From positions 183,747,420 through 183,811,419 of the forward strand of contig NC_057807.1 of assembly GCF_018294505.1 (NCBI RefSeq): a stretch of DNA of 64,000 bases, read 5' to 3'. How positions within the stretch are numbered: the stretch's first letter is position 1; each line of letters opens with the position of its first letter. Made by a program: the position numbers and the translations under genes. The DNA is from Triticum aestivum (taxonomy: Eukaryota > Streptophyta > Magnoliopsida > Poales > Poaceae). The notes under the pieces are model-generated. The model was not told where the DNA came from. It ran no database searches and saw only the letters and a list, made by a program, of their open reading frames with translations. Shown here piece after piece: positions 32,420 to 41,253 of the stretch.

Positions 32420-34830
32420 AACCTTCTGAAAGCGGCTGCATCTCGCAATGTGGTAAATAGACAAGATATTTGCTTTAGAGCCATGGAAAAGCATGAGCAT
32501 AACCTTCTGTCCTATTCTCCAAGATGGACGGGCCTTCATTATTTGAGACCACCCATGAATAAGTATCTTTTCACCTCCAAGGGGAATGGAGTAGGTCGAC
32601 ATAAACGTCATGTTGTGACCAAGCACAAGTCTGACCCGACCATGGTCAGGCATATGTATAGGAACAATAGAACTGGGTAGTTTCTGTTTCAAGAAGAGCA
32701 CAACCGTAAAACTGTGTATAAGCAAGAGTTTACGAACAACATATATAATAGAAAACAACTTGTACAATAAGTTTCTTGACATAGTTGGACCCGTTCAACA
32801 TGTGTAGCAATGGCACACATATTCCATGTGGCCTTCCACCATTGAAACACCCCACAAGCACCTCAAGACAATCAATAAAAGTGTAGGAACTTGTGGATGT
32901 CGCCCAGTCAACTTCAGTGCCATCAGTAATAGTCGAGTTCTTATAGAATAACAAACGAGTAGCGTGCTTAACATTGAAATAACCTACACGTGTCACCAAT
33001 TGTAAGAAATATTATGTCGGTGTACATAAGTATGGGCCTTTCTGTACCCCTTGTGCACGAGCAGTCGTAGCCACACCTGTGGCAAGGCTTGCCGGGGAAG
33101 TAAAAGGTAAGGGACAAGACTACCAAGACAGCATTCAAGCCAGTGAATAAAGAGTAGGAGACAAGCTAGGCCTCCCCCGGCAACACCCTCGCTGGGGCGG
33201 CCTACGTAGCCCTGGCAAGAGCCATGCCAAGGCGGCTTGCGAAGCACCTGCAAGTCCACCGCCCTTGAAGCTGAGAGCTCTGGCACCATCAACAAGATCA
33301 AGACCAAGACTCGGGGGCGCATGCGTAGTAGCATGCAGATCTTTGGGAAGATTGGTGGCCTGCAGGTCTACGTGGAAACCAGAAGGCAAAGGCTCCCGGC
33401 AAGGCCCTTGCCGAGGACGACTTCGAGGCCCCGGCCAGACTCTTGCCGGGGACAATTGCGGGGCCACGGCTGGGCCCACACCCGGCAATGTTCTGCCACC
33501 CCACAGTTGTTCCAGCACGGCGACAAGCTTGCCAATTAGGCAGACGCTTGCGTGGCGGCATGCAGATCCTCAGCCAACTAAGCAAACACATGCGTGGTAG
33601 CATGCGGATCTTCATGAAGATCCCACCACCGCGCCAGCACAGCCGCTAGCTAGTTAGCTTGGTGTTACATGCCTCGTTAGCCTAGATGCGTGTCAAGGCA
33701 GGTTGAGGCGGCACGAATGAGACGGGTTCTATTACCATCCCCGATAAAGTTAGAGGGCACGTAAGCAGCGCATTTAATGCGTTTGTCCTACAATGTCAGC
33801 AATATGCTTGTACACTTTAGCTACTTTACACCTCCTGTGTGCCACTATGGCGACCCCTTTGACATATTAAAGGAGGCCCAAGGCGTACTAGAGAAGGATT
33901 CAGACTTTTTGAACTGGGCATGCATCGCAGCTAGTCTAGAACTCAAGAACACCCAATATACACTCAAAGCAGGACTAGGGTTTTATGCTCCACAGCGGCC
34001 CAAACCTGGGTAAAAATCCCTCGTGCTGATCACCGGACCTGCTCTTTGTGCATTCCTACACCCCGCCAACCGTAGAAAGGATCCTCGTGATCCCATAGGT
34101 GTCGTTCCCCCAACATATTAGTTAGAAGTAGCATCTTCATGAGAGAAGAAAATCACAAATCGTTGCTACTTCTGAAGTTAAATTGTGACTAGTTAGATAG
34201 AATAGGTGGATTAAGAAATAATCGAGGCAACAAGCAAGAACCAGATACAAAACTAACATGGATGAACTACTAGAACGACGTTAAGGTGGAAGATCACTTT
34301 GAAGATGAGACCAGGTTCTGCTATTTCCATCAACATTCGTGCGCCAACTTTCAGTCTGTAACACTTGAGAAAGTTTATCCTAGTTCGGCCATAAAAAAAG
34401 CAGCGATCTTCTTGGTTCATGAACCCAACTCGGAACTTATATCCATGGCTTCTCTTCAGTGTGACCATTAAACTGGTGTATTCAGTTTTGGCAAGGCTGA
34501 CCATCTTGAGTACATGTGTTCTGGCAAAGCAAGGAATGCACTACATGAAAACTAATATGAGAACAAAATGTATTCGCTATCCAAATCTAGAAATAATTCC
34601 CTCCTTCACGTTAGTGTTGACCATGATACTAGTACCTTTTATCCAAATATAGCAATCCAAATTTCCAAATTAGTCGACAACATGTTCAAAAACCTCCACC
34701 CTCCCGGATAGAAAAGATGATTCTAGGAACATACTGTGAGCATTTTAAAATCCCGTGTTAGGATGAGAAGGAACAAGTGTGGCGTCTCGCCGAGGGTGCA
34801 GAAACCTGTATGGTCCTCGCACTTTGGGCA
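32420..34830 (-). pseudogene. B3/REM-type gene remnant A (two B3 domains)
   Basis: Minus-strand exons with consensus splice sites. Exon 34735-34830 (CPKCEDHTGFCTLGETPH, then LFLLILTRDFKMLT, then GTATGT) looks like the Cys-rich head plus the first strand of a B3 domain. Exon about 34270-34520 (SLMVTLKRSHGYKFRVGF, CFFYGRTRINFLKCYRLKVG, FKVIFHL) completes that B3 fold. After an intron that now holds a solo LTR, exon 32983 to about 32750 and exon 32683 to about 32420 (SSIVPIHMPDHGRVRLVLGH, GGEKILIHGWSQIMKARPSW, RIGQKVMLMLFHGSKANIL) form a second B3 domain. B3/REM proteins bind DNA in the nucleus. I cannot join all exons in one frame, and no start exon in phase was found, so it is listed as a remnant, though an unusual intact gene is not excluded. 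Confidence 0.55.
33015..34115. mobile_element. Solo LTR, 1.1 kb, in an intron of B3 remnant A
   Basis: Begins TGTCGGTGTACATAAG and ends TTCCCCCAACA, flanked by perfect 5-bp target duplications TATTA (33010-33014 and 34116-34120). There is no primer site or coding region, so it is a solo LTR left by unequal recombination between the LTRs of a former full element. The internal GCCGGGG/CCCCGGC-rich stretch at 33330-33540 yields open frames by composition only. Confidence 0.93.
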
Positions 34831-35340
34831 CTGCAAATGAAACACACTAGATTCAGTAGTTAGAAAAATGCATCAACGACGGCGGCTGCCATCCTAGGAT
34901 TACCTGCGACCAAGGGACCAGGATTTATCGGGGATGGATGAAGAACTCGTACCTAGTTTTCCATGAGAAAACCCTATGCAATCGACGAGAGGGGGTTTTC
35001 TCTGAACAAGCAGACGAGGGAGAAGAGGATTCAGGCCCAGTGAGTGAGGGGGTTTTCTGTGAACAAGCAGACGATGGAGAAGGGGATTCATCCCAAGTGA
35101 AATATTGTTGCTTCGTCCGTCCAGCTTACTGCTAAAGCCGGAAAGGTGGTTTTTTTGTGATCTGACGGCTCATTGGGCATTACTGCGATGCTATGACCGG
35201 GGTGAGTCTACCGTGCAGTTGTGCACTCTAAATTGGTGCATGGCACGTGGACCCTGTTGCTGGATGCCACACATATCAGCAAAAGGAAGTAGAAAGGCAG
35301 GAGTAACTAGTTACAGATAAATATATTTTTGACAAAGAGA
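34831..35340. other. Upstream region of B3 remnant A with a 57-bp tandem duplication
   Basis: Between 34987 and 35096 a GAGGGGGTTTTCTCTGAACA unit with a following ACAAGCAGACGAKGGAGAAG segment occurs twice in tandem. On the minus strand it reads as a short frame starting MNPLLHRLL at 35091 with a duplicated LLxRLLVxRKPP motif, ending at a GT donor (34903). The splice phase does not fit the next B3 exon, so I do not call it a coding exon. Confidence 0.4.
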
Positions 35341-35385
35341 TACTCCCTCTGTAAAGAAATATAAAAATATTTTATATCACAACTT
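35341..35385 (+). mobile_element. Left end of a Stowaway-like MITE
   Basis: TA followed by CTCCCTCTGTAAAGAAATAT, the hallmark terminal repeat of Triticeae Stowaway elements, inserted at TA. The complementary right terminus (ending ACAGAGGGAG-TA) is not visible downstream, so only one end is supported. Confidence 0.6.
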
Positions 35386-35785
35386 TATACATAAGAAAAA
35401 TTAGGGGAATATGTATAACATAATATGGTAGTTCAGCTGAGAATATAATACTCAGACAGGCTCGCGGTTCTAGACTTTGGGCCACAGGCCTGCATGGGCC
35501 CATGTGTTCTACCTCTGCGCATTTCATATTGCAAGCGATCGGTACGGTGCAGGTTTTAGATGTTGTCACAAGGCGAATACAGAAAATTGAATAAAGCACG
35601 ACAGCAGTTAGAATGAAATCGAACGATAGTTCCTAACCAGCAATCAGAGTTGCAATTCTATCAACGATATCCTACGTGATAAATAATACTATAGTACTAC
35701 TTATACACAGGACACTTGTTTCACCATGCCATATTATTACATCAAAATCTCTCAGAGGATACATCAGTTCGGCAGTTGCATGCAG
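35386..35785. other. Sequence between B3 remnants, no gene seen
   Basis: AT-rich, with no recognisable domain or transposon terminus apart from the MITE end at its left. It may include the 3' untranslated region of B3 remnant B, whose stop is at 35786-35788. Confidence 0.4.
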
Positions 35786-36366
35786 CTACTGAAGAATTTC
35801 AAAGTTGATTTGGACCAGCTCTCCTTGCCGAGAAAGTTCAATTTTGACATCATCCCCTACCACAAGATTTGATTTGGATTTGAACCTTGACCATCCTTTA
35901 GGATCAGTCATCATGCGACCATCCTTTGTACTTATGTATATTGAGAAGGTTCATTTACACCAAGGCTGCGCATGGTAATAGAAACTTGGCCACAGTCGCC
36001 TGGATTGTTGAACAACTCCCTCGTTGCTCTAGGAATTCTCTGTTTGCAAACAAGAAGACATACACAAATAGTTAGATCAACACAGTGAATCATGTGAAAC
36101 AACATGAAAGAAAAAAGAACAAAGCACTTGGGAGGCCAATGCTTACCAAGAAGGTGGAGATGTCAGTTTTTCTAAGGACTTTGGTATATGCAGTGTGAAT
36201 TGGAGCCCAGATTGTTGCCGGTGCAACTTCTGGTTCCATTGCTGCTGCACGGGCCGGAGTAGATGCAAGTGCAACTTCTGGTTCCATTGCTGCTGCACGG
36301 GCCGGAGTAGATGCAAGTGCAACTTCAATAGTTGGTGGAAGTGTCGGAGACGTTGCTGGTGCCCGT
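35786..36366 (-). pseudogene. B3/REM-type gene remnant B (C-terminal B3 domain)
   Basis: Two minus-strand exons with good splice sites. Exon 36147-36366 carries a 16-residue repeat (MEPEVALASTPARAAA) and then HTAYTKVLRKTDISTFL up to a GTAAGC donor. Exon 35786-36039 starts after a CAG acceptor with RIPRATRELFNNPGDCGQVS and, in a shifted frame, GRMMTDPKGWSRFKSKSNLV and VGDDVKIELSRQGELVQINF, then stops. KVLRKTD + RIP + GW-RF-K + L-VGD is the B3 fold order. One indel around 35940-35955 separates the two halves. The 5' part is cut off by the Athila LTR at 36367. With remnant A it forms a tandem pair, as REM genes usually do. Confidence 0.68.
36223..36318. repeat. 48-bp tandem duplication inside B3 remnant B
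   Basis: Two exact head-to-tail copies of a 48-bp unit starting GCAACTTCTGGTTCCATTGC at 36223 and 36271, with a partial third start at 36319. Because the unit is 16 codons long, the duplication keeps the reading frame of the B3 exon and adds an Ala/Pro/Glu-rich linker. Confidence 0.95.
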
Positions 36367-36819
36367 TGATACGTCCATTTTGCATCATGTTTACCTACTG
36401 TTATTTATGTTGTTTTATTGTATAATGCTTTTTGGAGTAATTATAATGCCTTTTCTGTCATAATATGCAAGGTATACTCAAAGGGGAAGAATTCTGGAAG
36501 CAAACACCAACATGATGAAAGTGACTAGATGAAATTCCTGTGTACCCTCAAGAACACTTTGCTTATCATAAGAGACCATTTTGGCCTGTCCTTTGCCTCA
36601 AAAAGATTGGGCCAACTTGCTGCACTTTTGTTACTACTATCGTTACTTGCTCGTTACAAATTATCTTGCTATCAAACTACTCTGCTACTTACAATTTTAG
36701 CACTTGCAGACATTACCTTTGCTGAAAACCACTTGTCATTTGCTTCTGCTCCTAGTCGGGCTCGACGCTCTTACGTATCGAAAAGGCTACAATTGACCCC
36801 ATATACTTGTGGGTCATCA
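36367..36819 (+). repeat. 5' LTR of the Athila-type element
   Basis: TGATACGTCCATTTTGCATC start and TTGTGGGTCATCA end; the primer site follows 11 bp later. At about 453 bp it is shorter than most Athila LTRs, so an internal deletion is possible. The preceding 5-mer CCCGT would be the target duplication, but its partner is not in the window. It interrupts B3 remnant B. Confidence 0.75.
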
Positions 36820-36830
36820 AGGCTATTTTC

Positions 36831-36849
36831 TGGCACCGTTGCCGAGGAG
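36831..36849 (+). other. Primer-binding site of the Athila-type element
   Basis: TGGCACCGTTGCCGAGGAG differs by two bases from the TGGCGCCGTTGCCGGGGAG sequence typical of Athila elements (usually taken as tRNA-Asp primed). Confidence 0.75.
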
Positions 36850-36881
36850 TGAAGCGCTTCTGGTAAGTGGAAATTGGTAAG

Positions 36882-37355
36882 TGAGGGAGTCCCGGACTAG
36901 GGGGTGTCCGGATAGCCGAACTATCATCTTCGGCCGGACTCCTGGACTATGAAGATGCAAGATTGAAGACTTCGTCTCGTGTTCGGATGGGACCTTCCTT
37001 GGCGTGGAAGGCAAGCTTGGCGATATGGATATGTAGATATCCTACCATTGTAACCGACTCTATGTTACCCTAACCCTCTTTGGTGCCTATATAAACTGGA
37101 GAGTTTTAGTCCGTAGGACGAAGAACAATCATACCATAGGCTAGCTTCTAGGGTTTAGCCTCTCTGATCTCGTGATAGATCTACTCTTGTACTACCCATA
37201 TCATCAATATCAATCAAGCAGGAGTAGGGTTTTACCTTCATCAAGATGGCCCGAACCTGGGTAAAAACATCGTGTCCCTTGTCTCATGTTACCATCTGCC
37301 TAGACGCACAGTTCGGGACCCCCCTACCCGAGATCTGCTGGTTTTGACACCGACA
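36882..37355 (+). mobile_element. Solo LTR, 474 bp
   Basis: TGAGGGAGTCCCGGACTAGG start, TTTTGACACCGACA end, perfect 5-bp duplications GTAAG at 36877-36881 and 37356-37360. A CCTATATAAACTGG TATA element lies at 37086-37099. It sits between primer site and gag of the Athila-type element and has no interior. Confidence 0.95.
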
Positions 37356-37524
37356 GTAAGGAAACATTATTACTACGTGCTGAAATTTATTGTCACTTGC
37401 TACTATGGAAAACAATCCTTTGAGGGGTTGGTTCGGGGTATATTCACCTTGACCGGAACCACAATTATTTGCCCCTCAACCTACTGCACCTACTGAATAT
37501 ATTGAATATGAAATTCCTTCGGGT

Positions 37525-37797
37525 ATGGTAGAACAACTGCTAGCTAATCCTTATGCAGGAGATGGAACCGAACATCCTGATATGCACTTGATATATGTGG
37601 ATGAAATTTGTGGATTGTTTAAGATTGAAGGTTTAGCCAGAGATGAAGCTCAGAAGAAGGCTTTCCCTTTTTCTTTTAAGGAAGAAGCATTGACATGGTA
37701 TAGGCTATGCGATGATATTGGATCTTGGAACTGGAATCGGTTGAAATTGGAACTCCATCAAAAAAAATATTCTATGCATCTAGTTCATCGTGATTGG

Positions 37798-37840
<43 letters not shown>

Positions 37841-38290
37841 GCCTCGTGAAGGAGAAAGTATCGCTCTAGCTTGGGGGAGGCTTAAGTCAATGTTATATTC
37901 AAGCCCCAATCATGAGCTCTCAAGAGAAATTATTATTCAGAATTTTTATGCTCAGCTTTATCATAATGATCAATCCAGCTCGATACTTCTTGTACTGGTT
38001 CTTTTATGAAGAAGACTATTGAATTCCGGTTGGATCTTTTAGAAAGAATTGAATGCAAATATGAAGATTGGGAACTCGACGAAGGTAAAGAGTCAGGTAT
38101 TGAACCTAAGTTTGATTGTGTTAAATCTTTTATGAATACCGATGCTTTTCAAAAGTTTAGAACTAAATATGGACTTGACTCCGAGATAGTGGCTAACTTT
38201 TTTGAATCTTTTACTACTCATGTTGATCTCCCTAAGGAAAGTGGTTTAAATATCACCCGCCTATTAAAGAAGAAATTAAAGAACCAGTAA
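37525..38290 (+). pseudogene. Athila gag remnant
   Basis: VEQLLANPYAGDGTEHPDMH, LFKIEGLARDEAQKKAFPFS and FKEEALTWYRLCDDIGSWNW match the conserved gag core of Athila-type elements. A TA microsatellite (37800-37838) then breaks the frame; the sequence continues in other frames (LAWGRLKSMLYSSPNHELS, FYAQLYHNDQSS) to about 38290. Stops and the expansion make it non-functional. Confidence 0.8.
37800..37838. repeat. (TA)19 microsatellite in gag
   Basis: An uninterrupted TA run in the gag frame, directly after the KYSMHLVHRDWN coding segment. It replaces or expands a coding stretch and shifts the frame; a likely polymorphic marker. Confidence 0.95.
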
Positions 38291-38400
38291 AAGCTAAATA
38301 AGAAACTATCATTTACAATGTTGATCCAGTTGTTCCCACTGCTTATATTGAAAAACCACATTTCCTTGTTAGGATGATGTAACATGCTAAAGTTTCAACT

Positions 38401-39196
38401 TTGGTTAACAAAAGTTATATTAGAACACCCAAACCAGCTGAACAAGTCAAGGTTGAACCTAGTGCTGCTATGATTAAAGATCTCTTGGTCGATAATATTG
38501 ATGGGCATGTTATTAACTTCTGTGATGAAGCTTCTAGAATTGCTAAACCCGATAAAAAAGATAAACATAGACCAGTTGTTGGCATGCCTATTGTCTCAAT
38601 TAAGATAGTAGATCATTGTTATCATGGTTTATGTGACATAGATGCTAGCGTTGTGCTATTCCGTTTTCCTTATATGAAGAAATTAAGTATGAAATAGCAC
38701 CTGCTGAAATACAAGACATAGATGTTAGTGTTAAACTTGCTAAAAGAGATACTATTTCACCAATTAGGATTCTCAGAGATATTGAAGTCTTGTGTGGGAA
38801 AATAAAATACCCTATTGATTTTCTTGTTCTTGGTTCCCACAAGATGACTTTTGTCCCATTATCTTTGGTAGAACTTTCTTGAACACCGTCAATGCAAGAA
38901 TAGATTGTGAGAAATAAACTATCGGTGTTAGCTTTGGTGATGAATCTCATGAATTTAATTTTTCCAAGTTTAGAACAAAACCTCATGAGAAAGAGTTGCC
39001 TAGTAAGGACGAATTTATTGGTCTTGCTTCTATTGTTTTACCTCCTACTGATCCCTTAGAACAATATTTGCTAGACCATGAAAATGATTTGCATATGCGT
39101 GAAATAAATGAAATAGATAGATTCTTTTTCGAACAACAACCTCTTCGTAAACACAATCTGCCTATTGAAACTCTGGGAGGTCCTCCTCCACCTTAA
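38401..39196 (+). pseudogene. Athila protease and PR-RT linker remnant
   Basis: VVGMPIVSIKIVDHCYHGLCDIDASV is split here as MPIVSIKIVDHCYHGL and CDIDASV, the retropepsin active-site region (D-I-D/G-A-S). The downstream flap and linker are found in shifted frames, for example TISPIRILRDIEVLCGKIKYPI and KELPSKDEFIGLASIVLPP, ending LRKHNLPIETLGGPPPP. At least two frameshifts and a stop occur. Confidence 0.75.
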
Positions 39197-40102
39197 GGTG
39201 ATCCTATGTTTGAATTAAAACAATTTCCAGACACTTTGAAATTTGCTTATCTTGATGAGAAAAAGATATATCATGTTATTATTAGTGCTAGACTTTCAGA
39301 ACATGAATAAGAAAGATTATTGAAAGTTCTAAGGTAGCATGGAGCTGCTATTGGATATACTCTTGATGATTTAAGGGCATTAGTCCCACTCTATGTTAGC
39401 ACAAGATTAATATGGAACCTGATGCTAAACCCCTTGTTGATCACCAACACTGTTAAATCCGAAGATGAAAGAAGTGGTAAGAACGGAAATATTGAAACTT
39501 TTGGAAGCAGGTATAATCTATCCTATAGCTGATAGTAGATGGGTAAGTCCTGTTCATTGTGTCCCTAATAAGGGAGGTATTATTGTTGTCCCTAATGATA
39601 AGAATAAGCTTATTCCACAAAGAATTGTCACATGCTATAGGATCGTAATTGATTATAGAAAATTAAACAAAGCAACTAGAAAAGATCATTACCCTCTGCC
39701 TTTTACTGATCAAATGTTAGAAAGATTATCTAAGCACACACATTTTTGCTTCCTTGATGGATATTCTAGTTTTTCACAAATACTTGTTTCACAACCAGAT
39801 CAAGAAAAGACCACTTTTACTTGTCCTTTTGGAAACATATGCCTTTTGGTTTATGCAATGCACCTGCTACCTTTCAAAGATGTATGACTGCTATATTTTC
39901 TGATTTTTGTGAAAAGATTGTTGAGGTTTTCATGGATGACTTTTTTGTTTATGGGAAGTATTTTGATGATTGTTTGAGCAATCTTGATCGAGTTTTGCAG
40001 AGATGTGAACAAACAAATCTTGTCTTGAATTGGGAGAAGTGCCACTTTATGGTTAACGAAGGTATCGTTTTGGGCCATAAATTTTTTTTAAAGAGGCATT
40101 GA
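39197..40102 (+). pseudogene. Athila reverse transcriptase remnant
   Basis: KEVVRTEILKLLEAGIIYPI, DSRWVSPVHCVPNKGG, RKLNKATRKDHYPLPFTDQM and THFCFLDGYSSFSQI give the fingers/palm with the first catalytic Asp (FLDG). After a frameshift near 39830, MPFGLCNAPATFQRCM and VEVFMDDFFVYGKYFDD give the second catalytic pair (MDD). LNWEKCHFMVNEGIVLGHK ends the domain. Upstream stops (39308, 39334) and the frameshift preclude activity. Confidence 0.85.
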
Positions 40103-40840
40103 GGTGGACAAAGCCACGGTTGATGCAATTTAGAAAATACCATGTCCTAAAGATATCAAAGGTATTCGTAGTTTCCTTGGTCATGCTGGTATCTATAGGA
40201 GGTTTATCAAATACTTTTCTAAAATTTCTAGGCCTCTTACAAATCTTTTGCAAAATGATATTCTTTTTTTGTTTGATGATGATTGTTTGGAAGCCTTTGA
40301 AACACTAAAGAAAGCCTTAATTACTGCACCTGTTTTTCAACCACCTGATTGGAACTTGCCTTTTGAGATTATGTGTCATGCTGGTGATTATGATGTTGGT
40401 GATGTTCTAGGACAAAGAATTCATAAGAAATTAAATGTTATCCATTATGCTAGTAAAACTCTAGACAGTGCTCAACGAAATTATGCTATTACTGAAAAAT
40501 AATTCTTAGCAGTGGTCTTTGCTTGTGATAAATTTAGGACCTACATTGTAGATTCTAAAGTAATTGTTCACACCGACCATGCTACTATAAACATCTTATG
40601 GAAAAGAAGGATGCTATACCTAGACTCATTAGGTGGGTTCTTCTGCTACAAGAATAAGATTTACATATCATTGATAGGAAAGGAGCAGAGATCCCCATAG
40701 CTGATAACTTGTCTAGGCTTGAAAATATTCTTGACGACCCACGACCAATTAATGATAGCTTTCCTGATGAACAATTAGCTGCAATAAATGTTTCTACTAG
40801 TACACCTTGGTATGCTGACTATGCTAATTATAATTGCTGA
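40103..40840 (+). pseudogene. Athila RNase H remnant
   Basis: Frames include ETLKKALITAPVFQPPDWNL, FEIMCHAGDYDVGDVLGQR, NVIHYASKTLDSAQRNYA, FACDKFRTYIVDSKVIVHTD and DNLSRLENI. This is the order tether-RNase H-connection of plant Gypsy pol. The first catalytic residue region reads CHAGD where CDASD is usual. A TAA at 40501 and frame shifts break it. Confidence 0.8.
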
Positions 40841-41253
40841 TAAATACATACCACCAAGCTTTGCATACCAACAAAAGAAAAAAAATTCTTCTATGGTTTA
40901 AGATATTACTTTTGGGACGACCCACATCTTTATAAAGCAGGAGTAGATGGTATTATTAGACGTTGTGTACCTAAGAATGAACAGGAACAAATCCTACAGA
41001 AATGTCACTCCTAGGCTTATGGAGGACATCATGCGGGAGACAGGACCGCTCATAAGGTATTGCAAAATGGTTTTTATTAGCCTACTCTCTTCAACGATGT
41101 CCGTAAGTTTGTCCTATCTTGTGATGAATGTCAAAGAATAGGTAATATCGATAAGAGTCAAGAAATGCCTATGAATATTCACTTGCTGTTGAACCATCTG
41201 ATGTTTGGGGATTAAATTTCATGGGACCTTTCCTTCCTCTAATGGGTATACTC
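40841..41253 (+). pseudogene. Athila integrase, N-terminal zinc domain
   Basis: In shifting frames: CHS-AYGGHHAGDRTAHK, FVLSCDECQRIGN, the HHCC zinc-binding domain. MPMN and a WGLNFMGPFLPLMG segment follow, which begins the rve catalytic core. The core is cut at 41253 by the insertion ending at 47288 and resumes at 47294. Confidence 0.75.

Noticed and set aside
32249..32782. The 177-codon ORF taken as a single-exon gene
   Set aside because: A canonical acceptor at 32684 and the B3 motif order show that only its central part is exon; the N-terminal residues are intron translation.
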